DNA of 64,000 bases from Mycetocola_A sp015752285. GTDB lineage: Bacteria > Actinomycetota > Actinomycetes > Actinomycetales > Microbacteriaceae. Location: positions 124,001 to 188,000 of the forward strand of contig NZ_JADOUY010000004.1 in assembly GCF_015752285.1 (NCBI RefSeq). The letters are read 5' to 3'. Under the pieces are notes generated by a model. That model was not told the origin of the DNA. It saw only the letters and a program-made list of their open reading frames with translations, and searched no databases. Both the position numbers and the translations under genes were made by a program. Below are positions 41,662 to 49,622 of this stretch, one piece after another (position 1 is the first letter of the stretch; each line of letters opens with the position of its first letter).

Positions 41662-43038
41662 ATGTCGTTCGCCGCCGCCGCAGCCGAACACACCTCTTTG
41701 GGGACGGATCTGATCGTCCTCGGAACACTCTTGATCGTCGCATACATCTTCGGACGACTCGGCAAACTGATCGGCCTCCCCGCCATCCCGATCTACATGA
41801 TCGTCGGTTTCCTCGCGAGCCCGAATACCGGCTGGTTCCCGCTCAACTTCGAGAGTTCGTACATCGAACTGATCGCGGTGTTCGGACTCATCCTGCTGCT
41901 GTTCAACCTCGGTCTCGAGTTCGACCAGGACGAGTTCTTCGGGAACGCGGGCAAACTGCTCATCTCAGGCGGCTCGTACCTGGTACTGCTCATGGGCGCA
42001 GGACTCATCTTCGGGTTCATGCTCGGCTGGGGCACGCGTGAAGCTCTCATCGTCGCCGGCATCATCGGTACGTCGTCGAGCGCGATCGTCACCAAGCTGC
42101 TCATCGAGCTCAACCGGCTCGCGAACCGCGAAACCCCGATGATCCTCGGCCTGATGGTCGTGCAGGACATCTTCCTCGCCATCTACCTCGCGATCGTCTC
42201 GGCCGTGCTGAGCGGCGAAACCAACCCCTGGCTGGTCGCCGGTCGCCTGGCGATCGCTTTCACCTTCCTCATCGCCATGTTCAGCATCGCCCGCTGGGGC
42301 GGGTCGTACGTGAGCCGGCTATTCCGGACAAAGGACGATGAACTCTTCACCATCCTTTTCTTCGGACTCGCCGTCTTGTTCGGCGGACTCGGTGAAGTGC
42401 TCGGGGTCAGCGACGCCATCGGCGCTTTCCTCATCGGTCTCGTCCTCGGCGCCACGCGCTACGGCACCAAGATCGAACACGTCGCGGTTCCGCTCCGCGA
42501 TGTCTTCGGTGCCTTCTTCTTCCTGAACTTCGGTCTCACTCTCGATCCGACCCAGTTCCCCCTGGTGTTCTGGCCGGTGGTGTTCGCCGTCACTCTCACC
42601 GTCGTGCTCAACGCCATCGCCGGGCAATTCATGGCCCGGCTGTACGGATTCAGCATCCAGGCAGGAATCAACGCAGCGACGATCATCATGAACCGCGGCG
42701 AGTTCGCGCTCATCCTCGCGATCCTTGCACTCAGCGCGGGCCTCGACGAACGACTGCAACCGTTTGCCGGGCTCTACGTTCTCATCATGAGCGTGATGGG
42801 ACCCTTGCTGGCTTCGAACTCCGAGAAGATCGGATCGGTTGTCCTCCGCAGGGTCGAGCCGCACAAGACCCGCCGCGAGGCTCCTCTGCGGACCGAAGAG
42901 ATCGCGCTCGTCGAAGCGGCGACGGCCGATCCGCCCGCCAGGGACACCACCCGCTCGGTCGACCGCATCATCGAGCAGGCCATGAATCAGACAGACAACA
43001 CCAGCCACGACCGATCAAAGCGAGATGACGATTACTAG
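41662..43038 (+). CDS. CPA2 family cation:proton antiporter (KhtU-like)
   Basis: The 458 aa product has about twelve membrane segments and the CPA2/KefB features: LLLFNLGLEFDQDEFFG, the GTSSSAIVTKLL helix region and the loop FFLNFGLTLDP. The tail after residue 400 is a cytoplasmic, charged segment. With its KhtT-like partner it probably exports K+ in exchange for protons. The end overlaps the SURF1 gene by 14 bp. Confidence 0.88.
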   Translation: MSFAAAAAEHTSLGTDLIVLGTLLIVAYIFGRLGKLIGLPAIPIYMIVGFLASPNTGWFPLNFESSYIELIAVFGLILLLFNLGLEFDQDEFFGNAGKLLISGGSYLVLLMGAGLIFGFMLGWGTREALIVAGIIGTSSSAIVTKLLIELNRLANRETPMILGLMVVQDIFLAIYLAIVSAVLSGETNPWLVAGRLAIAFTFLIAMFSIARWGGSYVSRLFRTKDDELFTILFFGLAVLFGGLGEVLGVSDAIGAFLIGLVLGATRYGTKIEHVAVPLRDVFGAFFFLNFGLTLDPTQFPLVFWPVVFAVTLTVVLNAIAGQFMARLYGFSIQAGINAATIIMNRGEFALILAILALSAGLDERLQPFAGLYVLIMSVMGPLLASNSEKIGSVVLRRVEPHKTRREAPLRTEEIALVEAATADPPARDTTRSVDRIIEQAMNQTDNTSHDRSKRDDDY

Positions 43039-43867
43039 CAGTTCCCCCTCTCCTGAGAACGGCATCCGACCGTCGACCACACTCGGCCGCACGATGCTGC
43101 AACCGCGATGGATCGCGATGCTGCTGCTCGCCCTGCTCGTCTCAGGCGCATTCGCCTGGCTGGGGCAGTGGCAACTCGAACGTGCCGTCGTATCTGCGGA
43201 GACGAGTGAGGGTCCGACCGAAGAGCTTCTTCCGCTGGCCGATGTCGCAACGCCAGGCGAACCGCTGCGCGACCGGGTGATCGGCCAGCTGGTCGAGGTC
43301 GACGGCAACTGGGTCGCCGGTGACTTCCTTGTCGTCACCGAGCGCGTCAACCGCGGGGAAACCGGCGCGTGGGTCGTCGGACACCTCTCGACCGGCGACA
43401 ACGCAAACGACCCTGCGGTTGCCGTCGCGCTCGGCTGGGCGGCCGACCGCGACACGGCCGAGGACGTCGCCGCCGCGCTCAACGACCGCGGCGACGCATC
43501 CGAACTCACCGTCTCCGGTCGCCTCAATGCCTCGCAGGCGCCCGAGCTCCCCGATGGCGACGATCCGTTCGAGATGACCACCATGAGCGTCGCCGCCCTC
43601 GTCAACATCTGGCCCGGCCTGCAGGAACGGCCGATCTACAACGGCTACATCGTGTCGGCGGATGCCCCGGACACTCTCACCACGATCGACGCTCCCGCCG
43701 TCGAACAGGAGACGACCGTCAACTGGCTCAACATCTTCTACGCCATCGAGTGGGTCGTCTTCGCCGGCTTCGCGATCTTCCTCTGGTATCGCCTCGTTCG
43801 GGATTCCTGGGAGCGGGAGCAGGAGGAAGCCGAGGCTCTTCTCGCCGATAACGGACCCGTAGAATAG
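43025..43867 (+). CDS. SURF1 family cytochrome oxidase assembly protein
   Basis: SURF1 proteins help assemble cytochrome c oxidase. The 280 aa product shows the family layout: first membrane helix (about residues 28-47, ALLVSGAFAWLGQWQLERA), a large extracytoplasmic part and a second helix near residues 236-258 (IFYAIEWVVFAGFAIFLWYR). The W-Q-W-Q-L-x-R motif after the first helix is typical. ATG 43025 overlaps the antiporter end by 14 bp. Confidence 0.9.
   Translation: MTITSSSPSPENGIRPSTTLGRTMLQPRWIAMLLLALLVSGAFAWLGQWQLERAVVSAETSEGPTEELLPLADVATPGEPLRDRVIGQLVEVDGNWVAGDFLVVTERVNRGETGAWVVGHLSTGDNANDPAVAVALGWAADRDTAEDVAAALNDRGDASELTVSGRLNASQAPELPDGDDPFEMTTMSVAALVNIWPGLQERPIYNGYIVSADAPDTLTTIDAPAVEQETTVNWLNIFYAIEWVVFAGFAIFLWYRLVRDSWEREQEEAEALLADNGPVE
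43860..43865 (+). promoter_or_regulatory. -10 hexamer TAGAAT, leaderless promoter of the DUF3817 gene
   Basis: TAGAAT ends 6 nt before ATG 43872 and overlaps the SURF1 stop codon. It is the closest match to TATAAT among the leaderless elements here and probably drives guaA too. Confidence 0.6.
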
Positions 43868-43871
43868 AGCC

Positions 43872-44321
43872 ATGCCCCTCCAGCCTCGAGAGAGTGATCT
43901 GCCGCGCATCCCGGCTGCGCTGACGTTCTACAAATTCTCCTCCGTCGTCACCGGTGTTCTGCTGCTGCTTCTCTGCGGCGAAATGATCATGAAGTACGCC
44001 TTCGGGCTTGAACTCGAACTCGGCGGGGCATACGGGTTCCTCGCGTTCGTTCCCAGCGACACCCTGCAGGCTGTGAACCTGTCTCTCGGCATCCTCATGG
44101 TGCACGGCTGGGGCTACGTCGTCTACCTGTTCGCCGACTTCCGGATCTGGAGCCTCATGCGCTGGCCGTTCAGCCGGTTCCTGCTCATCGCTCTCGGCGG
44201 CATCATCCCGTTCCTGTCCTTCTTCCTCGAAGTCCGAGTGGCGCGCGAGGTGACGGCCTACCTGGCCGCCCGCGCGACGCCGATCGGCGCCACCCCCGAA
44301 TCAGTGGAGGCATCCCATTAG
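43872..44321 (+). CDS. DUF3817 domain-containing membrane protein
   Basis: The 149 aa product has three predicted membrane segments (about residues 18-42, 72-98, 103-125) and the DUF3817 pattern (IPAALTFYKFSSVVTGVLLLL, then HGWGYVVYLFADFRIW). Function unknown. Actinobacterial DUF3817 genes often lie beside guaA, as here. Its stop codon TAG overlaps the proposed guaA start ATT, so the two are coupled. Confidence 0.88.
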   Translation: MPLQPRESDLPRIPAALTFYKFSSVVTGVLLLLLCGEMIMKYAFGLELELGGAYGFLAFVPSDTLQAVNLSLGILMVHGWGYVVYLFADFRIWSLMRWPFSRFLLIALGGIIPFLSFFLEVRVAREVTAYLAARATPIGATPESVEASH

Positions 44322-45900
44322 CGAGCAGGCAACCAGCCAGCGCCCCGTCCTCGTCGTCGACTTCGGCGCCCAGTACGCCCAGCTGATCGCACGTCGAGTG
44401 CGTGAGGCGGGCGTCTACTCCGAGATCGTTCCTCACTCGATCACCGCAGCGGAAGTCGCCGAGAAGAACCCGATCGGAATCGTGCTCTCGGGTGGACCGT
44501 CGAGCGTGTACGAAGAAGGCGCTCCTGCACTCGACGCCGGGATCTTCGACCTCGAGGTCCCGACGCTCGGCATCTGCTACGGCTTCCAGGTGATGGCCCG
44601 CGCCCTCGGCGGCGAAGTGGCCAACACCGGCCTGCGTGAATACGGCTCGACGGATGCTGCCCTGTCGGTCGATGGAGGAGTCCTCCTCGACGGCCAGCCC
44701 ACAGACCAGACCGTGTGGATGAGCCATGGCGATTCGGTCGCTCAGGCCCCGGAAGGATTCACCGTTCTCGCTTCCACCGCGTCGACGCCGGTCGCCGCGT
44801 TCGGCAACGACGCACGGCGTCTGTACGGGGTGCAATGGCACCCCGAAGTCAAGCACTCGTCGTACGGTCAGGCGGTGATCGAGAATTTCCTCCACCGCGC
44901 AGCCGGAATCCCCGCCGACTGGAACTCCGGGAACGTGATCGCCGAGCAGGTCGAACGGATTCGCGCCCAGGTCGGCACAGGCAAGGTCATCTGCGGACTC
45001 TCCGGAGGAGTGGACTCAGCCGTTGCCGCCGCGCTCGTGCACGAAGCCGTCGGTGACCAGCTCGTCTGCGTGTTCGTCGACCACGGCCTGTTGCGACAGG
45101 ACGAACGCCGGCAGGTCGAAGAGGACTACGTCGCCGCCACCGGCGTGCGTCTGATCACCGTGGACGCCCGTGAACAGTTCCTGAACGCCCTCGCCGGCGT
45201 CAGCGACCCCGAGCAGAAGCGCAAGATCATCGGGAGGGAATTCATCCGCACCTTCGAGAAGGCCCAGGCCGACCTCATCGCCGAGTCCCTCGAAGACGAC
45301 GGCGACCCCATTGCGTTCCTCGTGCAGGGAACGCTGTACCCCGACGTGGTCGAGTCCGGCGGCGGCACAGGAACCGCGAACATCAAGAGCCACCACAACG
45401 TCGGCGGGCTCCCCGACGACCTCACCTTCGAGCTCGTCGAACCGCTCCGTACCCTGTTCAAGGACGAAGTACGCTCCATCGGCCGCGAACTCGGACTCCC
45501 AGAGGTCATCGTCGGCCGCCAGCCGTTCCCCGGTCCTGGCCTCGGCATCCGGATCGTCGGCGAAGTGACCGCCGAACGGCTCGACCTGCTGCGTAAAGCG
45601 GATGCGATCGCCAGGCACGAACTGTCAGCGGCAGGCCTCGACAGCGAGATCTGGCAGTGCCCGGTCGTGCTGCTCGCCGACGTCCGCTCGGTGGGCGTCC
45701 AGGGAGACGGACGCACCTACGGGCATCCGATCGTCCTGCGCCCGGTCAGCTCCGAAGACGCCATGACGGCGGACTGGACCCGGCTGCCGTATGACGTGCT
45801 CGCGAAGATCTCGAACCGCATCACCAACGAAGTGGAAGGCGTCAACCGGGTCGTGCTCGACGTCACGTCGAAGCCGCCGGGGACGATCGAGTGGGAGTGA
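44317..45900 (+). CDS. guaA: GMP synthase (glutamine-hydrolysing), starting at ATT
   Basis: Converts XMP to GMP using glutamine and ATP. The GATase domain (nucleophile Cys87 in LGICYGFQVMA) is followed by the ATP-pyrophosphatase P-loop GLSGGVDSAVAA and the C-terminal dimer domain ending VLDVTSKPPGTIEWE. The conserved N-terminus RPVLVVDFGAQYAQLIARRVREAG needs codons upstream of GTG 44398. From the in-frame stop at 44251 to 44398 there is no ATG, GTG or TTG codon. ATT 44317 gives 527 aa starting (M)SEQATSQRPVLVVDFG, and GGAGG (44306-44310) lies 6 nt before it. ATT starts are known for infC in E. coli. It overlaps the DUF3817 stop codon. Confidence 0.93.
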   Translation: MSEQATSQRPVLVVDFGAQYAQLIARRVREAGVYSEIVPHSITAAEVAEKNPIGIVLSGGPSSVYEEGAPALDAGIFDLEVPTLGICYGFQVMARALGGEVANTGLREYGSTDAALSVDGGVLLDGQPTDQTVWMSHGDSVAQAPEGFTVLASTASTPVAAFGNDARRLYGVQWHPEVKHSSYGQAVIENFLHRAAGIPADWNSGNVIAEQVERIRAQVGTGKVICGLSGGVDSAVAAALVHEAVGDQLVCVFVDHGLLRQDERRQVEEDYVAATGVRLITVDAREQFLNALAGVSDPEQKRKIIGREFIRTFEKAQADLIAESLEDDGDPIAFLVQGTLYPDVVESGGGTGTANIKSHHNVGGLPDDLTFELVEPLRTLFKDEVRSIGRELGLPEVIVGRQPFPGPGLGIRIVGEVTAERLDLLRKADAIARHELSAAGLDSEIWQCPVVLLADVRSVGVQGDGRTYGHPIVLRPVSSEDAMTADWTRLPYDVLAKISNRITNEVEGVNRVVLDVTSKPPGTIEWE

Positions 45901-45952
45901 GTTGGGGTGAGGAGTGAGTATTTGCCCCTCGGCTCAAACAATGACGAATTCC

Positions 45953-45981
45953 GGACCGGCTCTCTCGAGCCGGTCCGTTTT
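45953..45981 (+). terminator. Intrinsic terminator after guaA
   Basis: GGACCGGCTC and GAGCCGGTCC form a perfect 10-bp stem with a TCTC loop, followed by GTTTTCG. Confidence 0.85.
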
Positions 45982-46002
45982 CGTGTTGATGCGCAAGGCG
46001 CC

Positions 46003-46230
46003 AGGTGTTGAGCCGGTCCGCACCTCGCCATAACTCGACACCCGCGAGGCGTAGCCTCGCGAAAGGCGGCAGCCGTACCTCAGGCACTCTGTGAGAGGTG
46101 ACGGCGATCGGTGACCGCCTCACCCGCGGGGGGTTGCTGGGCCTTGCCGATCTGCGCTTCGGCGCGGGATAAGGAGATCGGCGTGGGAGAAGGATGGGGA
46201 GGAGCCGAGGATCCTTATCCCGGGGCTTTT
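46003..46230 (+). ncRNA. Candidate structured RNA downstream of guaA
   Basis: The 314-bp gap between guaA and the convergent EamA gene holds no ORF. It has hairpins CGCGAGGC-GTA-GCCTCGCG (46043-46061), GTGAG/CTCAC (46091-46123), GCCGATCT/AGATCGGC (46146-46182, enclosing GCGC-TTCG-GCGC), and a long-range GGGATAAGGA/TCCTTATCCC pair (46166-46175 and 46212-46221) followed by CGGGGCTTTTT. The last two are mutually exclusive because they share 46175. I see no known RNA family and no clear promoter; the 11-bp sequence GAGCCGGTCCG of the guaA terminator recurs at 46010. Could be an sRNA, a 3' end structure, or an intergenic repeat element. Confidence 0.35.
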
Positions 46231-47192
46231 TCCTCGCGTGGGGCCGGGGCGTAGGTGTCCGCGCGGACCATGATCACTCCCGCCAGGATGCCGACCCCTC
46301 CGAGGAGCTGGAGCGGACCCGGCAATTCGGCGAGCAACAGCCACGAGGCCAGCACGGCGAACACGACCTCCGACAGACCGACGAACGATGCCAGGCGCGT
46401 GCCGAGACGCGCGGTGGCGATGATCCCGGTGACGTACGCCGCCACCGTCGAGACCAGCACGAGCACCAGGAGCGGAACCAGCCACGACATCTCGGAGCCG
46501 AACATCGCCACATCCGTCGTCGAGAACGCCAGCGGGAGCAGCCCGAAGACGCCGCAGACCGCCACGACGACGGTACCGACGAGAAGGCCGCCACCGGCGA
46601 GCACGAGCGGCGGCAGGTCGTCGCTGATCCTCGTTCCGAGAACGAAGTAAGTGGCAAGCGAAACGGCGGCGAGAAGCGCCCACGCCACGCCGAGCGGATG
46701 AACCGTCTGGGCGCCGGTGAGATCGAGAACGAGAACCATGCCGAGGACGGCTACCACTGTGCCACCGATGGTCAGCACGCCGGGTCGGCGGCGGGTCCGA
46801 ACCCAGACCAGGCCGACGAGAAGGACCGGGGCGAGGTACTCGATCAGCAGGGCGACCCCCACAGACATGTACGACACGGCGTTGAAGAAACCGACCTGGG
46901 CGCCGGCGATTGCGACCACGCCGTAGAGCGCGACGATGCCGCCGCTTCGCCTCAGGGTTCCCCAGCGCCCGCGCATCAGCATCAGGGTCGGCACGAGCAA
47001 GACCACCGCTGCTCCCGCGATCCGCACGAGGACGGCGGCCCCGGGTGACCAGCCCGACTCCATCAGCGATTTCGCGAATGGACCGCTCAGCGCGAACATC
47101 AGCGCCGAACTCAACGCGATGACGATGCCGGATGCCTGCGCGCGGGTCGAGGGCGCGAGAACGGCATCCGTCTGGCTGCTCTGCGTCGTCAT
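46215..47192 (-). CDS. EamA family transporter (DMT superfamily)
   Basis: The 325 aa product has about ten membrane segments in two EamA repeats (first from SSALMFALSGPFAKSLMESG; second from GVAWALLAAVSLATYFVLG). RhtA-like exporters of this family move amino acids or other small metabolites; the real substrate is unknown. GGAGAT precedes ATG 47192. It is divergent from a CGNR zinc-finger regulator, a common pairing that suggests regulation by it. Its stop codon lies in the arm of the proposed terminator. Confidence 0.85.
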   Translation of the reverse strand: MTTQSSQTDAVLAPSTRAQASGIVIALSSALMFALSGPFAKSLMESGWSPGAAVLVRIAGAAVVLLVPTLMLMRGRWGTLRRSGGIVALYGVVAIAGAQVGFFNAVSYMSVGVALLIEYLAPVLLVGLVWVRTRRRPGVLTIGGTVVAVLGMVLVLDLTGAQTVHPLGVAWALLAAVSLATYFVLGTRISDDLPPLVLAGGGLLVGTVVVAVCGVFGLLPLAFSTTDVAMFGSEMSWLVPLLVLVLVSTVAAYVTGIIATARLGTRLASFVGLSEVVFAVLASWLLLAELPGPLQLLGGVGILAGVIMVRADTYAPAPREEKAPG

Positions 47193-47230
47193 GGGATCTC
47201 CGTCCGTTTCCGCACCTCGGCCGGCCGGCT

Positions 47231-47287
47231 GTCAGGAGTGAAAGTGCGTTATGATCATGACAGTAGACCCGAACTGCGTCAGGAGTC
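47231..47287. promoter_or_regulatory. Intergenic control region between EamA and CGNR genes
   Basis: TATGAT (47250-47255) is a -10 candidate for the CGNR gene. It overlaps the perfect palindrome ATGATCAT (47251-47258). The 9-mer GTCAGGAGT is repeated at 47231-47239 and 47279-47287, the second acting as ribosome-binding site. The palindrome is a possible regulator site. Confidence 0.4.
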
Positions 47288-47290
47288 AAC

Positions 47291-47848
47291 ATGCTCTTTG
47301 CACATGACACCGAAGTGTCACTCGCGACGACCGCTGCCCTCATCAATACCGTGCCTGGCGCGTCGCACAGCGGAATCGACGAGATGTCGACGGCCGAGCA
47401 CGTTGTCGCCTTCCTCGACCGGTTCGAATTCACCGGATCCCGCACGGGCGACGCCGGGGAACTCGACGAGCTGCGCGCTCTGCGGCCGCGGCTGCGCGAA
47501 CTGTGGACGCGAGACGAAGAGGGTGTCGTCGATCTCATCAATGGACTGCTGCGGGAATCGAACGCCCTGCCTCAGCTGGTCAGGCACGACGCCTGGGACT
47601 GGCATCTGCACGCGACCCCGGCGTCTGCGCCCGTCGCCGTCCGAGCGCAGGTGGAAGCCGCCATGGCCGTCATCGACCTCGTGCGCGCCGGTGAGCTGTC
47701 ACGCCTCCGCGAGTGTGCGGCGGACGACTGCACGGCCGTCGTCGTCGATCTGTCCAAGAACCGGTCGCGCCGCTATTGCGATGTCGGCAACTGCGGAAAC
47801 CGGGCGAACGTGGCGGCGTACAGGGCGCGACGATCGAGAGTGCAGTAG
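47291..47848 (+). CDS. CGNR zinc finger domain-containing regulator
   Basis: The 185 aa product has an N-terminal ABATE-like helical domain (about residues 1-130) and a C-terminal CGNR zinc finger with four Cys ligands in CAADDC and CDVGNCGNRANVAAYRARR. CGNR proteins are thought to be ligand-responsive DNA-binding regulators. It is divergent from the EamA exporter, so it likely controls that gene. AGGAG ends 5 nt before ATG 47291. Confidence 0.88.
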   Translation: MLFAHDTEVSLATTAALINTVPGASHSGIDEMSTAEHVVAFLDRFEFTGSRTGDAGELDELRALRPRLRELWTRDEEGVVDLINGLLRESNALPQLVRHDAWDWHLHATPASAPVAVRAQVEAAMAVIDLVRAGELSRLRECAADDCTAVVVDLSKNRSRRYCDVGNCGNRANVAAYRARRSRVQ

Positions 47849-47895
47849 CGGCTCACAAGGGGGACGTTTTCGAGCCACAACTGCACTGTCGATCG
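47831..47895. terminator. Long inverted repeat between convergent CGNR and pentapeptide genes
   Basis: CGATCGAGAGTGCAG (47831-47845) and CTGCACTGTCGATCG (47881-47895) pair over 15 bp with one mismatch. An inner GGCTC/GAGCC (47850-47854, 47872-47876) stem is also present, and the loop contains GTTTTC. Probably a shared terminator; the left arm overlaps the CGNR 3' end. Confidence 0.55.
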
Positions 47896-47903
47896 GGAAG
47901 GAC

Positions 47904-48575
47904 CTAGCCTTCGACCACGATTCCCAGCTGAGCGGCGAACAGTGCAGCGAGCTCCGTGACCTGGAATTCGTTGACGGTGGCTCCGGCGAGACCCTCGAGA
48001 CCGTGCACAGCGCGGAAATCGAGGCCGCGCAGGTCGACGTGTTTGAGGGTGGCGCGCGTCACGTCGAGTGTTTTCACCGAACTGCCCGGGAACGCGACCC
48101 GGGTGGCCGTGACGCCGCCGAGGTCGAGCTCGTCGATGGTGCAGTCCTCGAACACCACATCGGTCAGGCGCGATCCACGCAGGTTGACGTAGCCGAGCTT
48201 GCACGAACTGATGCGCACCGCGTTCCACGTGGTGTCGAACAGTTCAGCGGAGCCCAGTCGCGAGCGCTCGAGAACGACGTCGCGCCAGGTTGACCGTGAC
48301 ATCCGCAGGACCGGTGCGTGCACTGTGCTCAGTCTGGTCTCGATGAATCGTGCTCCCCGGAGGTTCGCGTCGTCGATGTCGAGTCCGTCGAAGGCGCACT
48401 CCCGCAGGGTGAGCCCGGTGAGATCTCGCCCGCTGAGGTCGGAGTCGCTGAAGAATTCGAGTTCGCGCTCGTCATCGGATTCGATGGCTGCCGCGTCGCC
48501 GGCTGAGCGGTGGCTGGCCGCGCGGTCGGGACTGTCGCGGGAATCGATCCGTGGTGGGTGGGTCTGCGATTTCAC
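47904..48575 (-). CDS. Pentapeptide-repeat protein
   Basis: The 223 aa product has a charged N-terminal part and about 140 residues of A(D/N)LXX-like repeats: GRDLTGLTLRECAFDGLDIDDANLRGARF and similar units, forming a right-handed quadrilateral beta helix. Some pentapeptide proteins mimic DNA and protect gyrase from quinolones, but this function cannot be claimed here. It ends with a divergent C-terminal segment after about residue 195. The neighbour downstream is convergent. Confidence 0.82.
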   Translation of the reverse strand: MKSQTHPPRIDSRDSPDRAASHRSAGDAAAIESDDERELEFFSDSDLSGRDLTGLTLRECAFDGLDIDDANLRGARFIETRLSTVHAPVLRMSRSTWRDVVLERSRLGSAELFDTTWNAVRISSCKLGYVNLRGSRLTDVVFEDCTIDELDLGGVTATRVAFPGSSVKTLDVTRATLKHVDLRGLDFRAVHGLEGLAGATVNEFQVTELAALFAAQLGIVVEG

Positions 48576-48612
48576 GGGCGGATCCTGTTCTCGGGGGAGT
48601 GGGCAGAAGAAA

Positions 48613-48648
48613 ACCCCCGCCGCGCCGGCGATGCCGGGCGGCGGGGGT
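48613..48648 (-). terminator. Terminator of the Bax-inhibitor-like gene
   Basis: ACCCCCGCCG and CGGCGGGGGT form a 10-bp stem; on the minus strand it is followed by TTTTCTTC, a good U-tract. It lies just downstream of the gene ending at 48664. Confidence 0.8.
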
Positions 48649-48663
48649 CGGAGATCGGGTCGC

Positions 48664-49461
48664 TCAGTCGCGAGCGATCGCGAGCATGCGGAGGATCTCG
48701 AGGTACAGCCAGATCACCGTGACCATGATGCCGAAGGCGCCGGTCCAGCCGTACTTGCGCTGTGCCTTGTTCTGCACGCCCTTCTGGATGAAGTCGAAGT
48801 CCAGGACGAGCGAGTAGGCACCGAGGACGACGCAGAGGATTCCGAGGATCACTCCGAGAGGAATCCCGAAAACCAGCTCGCTGCGAAGACCGAACGCGTT
48901 GTCCGTGAGGCCGAACATCTGCATGCCGACGTTGATGAGAGAGAACACGAGATAGCCGACCATCGCGATCATGAAGACCTTGGTGGCCTTCTTCGATGCG
49001 CGGATCTTGCCGCTCGCGAACAGCGCCAGCGTCACGCCGACGACGGTCAGTGTCGCCAGGACGGCCTGGATCACGATGCCGGGGGCGGTCTGCTCGAAGA
49101 TGTAGGAGATTCCACCGACGAAGATGCCCTGAGCGGCCGCGTACGCGAGGATCAGCGGAGCGGACGGCTCCTTCTTGAAGATGTTCACCAGCGCCAGAAC
49201 GAAGCCGATGATGGCAGCGCCGAAGACGAGGGCGGGCATCGTTGCTCCGACGAACCAGCCGGCGATCGCACCGACGATGAGCACGCCGAAAGCGATCGCG
49301 CTCTTCATCACGGTGTCTTCGACCGTCATGCGGTCGGCCTGCACTGCCGGGCGGTTGTAGATGTCGTCGAGCTCGCTCGCGGTCGCGGTGCGGTGAGCAA
49401 GTACCTGCGCGCCTTGCTGGGCGAATGCCGGGTTGTTGAACGCCGGGTTGTTCATTGCCAT
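48664..49461 (-). CDS. Bax inhibitor-1/YccA family membrane protein
   Basis: The 265 aa product has seven predicted membrane segments of the BI-1/YccA family, which in bacteria are linked to pH-sensitive Ca2+ leak or FtsH control. The first 60 residues are cytoplasmic and begin MAMNNPAFNNPAFAQQG, a duplicated NNPAF. Start ATG 49461 is chosen since the frame upstream (to 49629) lacks a family match and overlaps the divergent gene. A good terminator follows. Confidence 0.87.
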   Translation of the reverse strand: MAMNNPAFNNPAFAQQGAQVLAHRTATASELDDIYNRPAVQADRMTVEDTVMKSAIAFGVLIVGAIAGWFVGATMPALVFGAAIIGFVLALVNIFKKEPSAPLILAYAAAQGIFVGGISYIFEQTAPGIVIQAVLATLTVVGVTLALFASGKIRASKKATKVFMIAMVGYLVFSLINVGMQMFGLTDNAFGLRSELVFGIPLGVILGILCVVLGAYSLVLDFDFIQKGVQNKAQRKYGWTGAFGIMVTVIWLYLEILRMLAIARD

Positions 49462-49610
49462 GTCTGTGTTGTTCCTTCTCAGTCGTAACGGCTGGAATGT
49501 GGTCGGACCGCGAAGCGGAACCTGCACCCAATCTAGCGGTCTTTCCTGAGAAACATCGAGGATGACGGGCGTATTCCGAGTGCATCCTCTCTCGGCGGAG
49601 AGGGGCGAAC

Positions 49611-49616
49611 TAGGCT
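49611..49616 (+). promoter_or_regulatory. -10 hexamer TAGGCT, leaderless promoter of the GDPD gene
   Basis: TAGGCT ends 6 nt before ATG 49623. Confidence 0.6.
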
Positions 49617-49622
49617 CGGACC

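Noticed and set aside
44398..44400. GTG 44398 as the start of guaA
   Set aside because: It lies inside the conserved GATase block (IARRVREAG) and has no ribosome-binding site; starting there would delete the DFGAQY strand.
45931..45942. TTTGCCCCTCGG resembling the -35 region at 61567
   Set aside because: Only about 11 bases are shared, no matching -10 follows at 45931, and a terminator lies directly downstream; treated as coincidence.
47415..47440. tRNA T-loop-like GGTTCGAATTC
   Set aside because: It is inside the CGNR coding frame and has no acceptor or anticodon stems around it. I saw no tRNA in the window.
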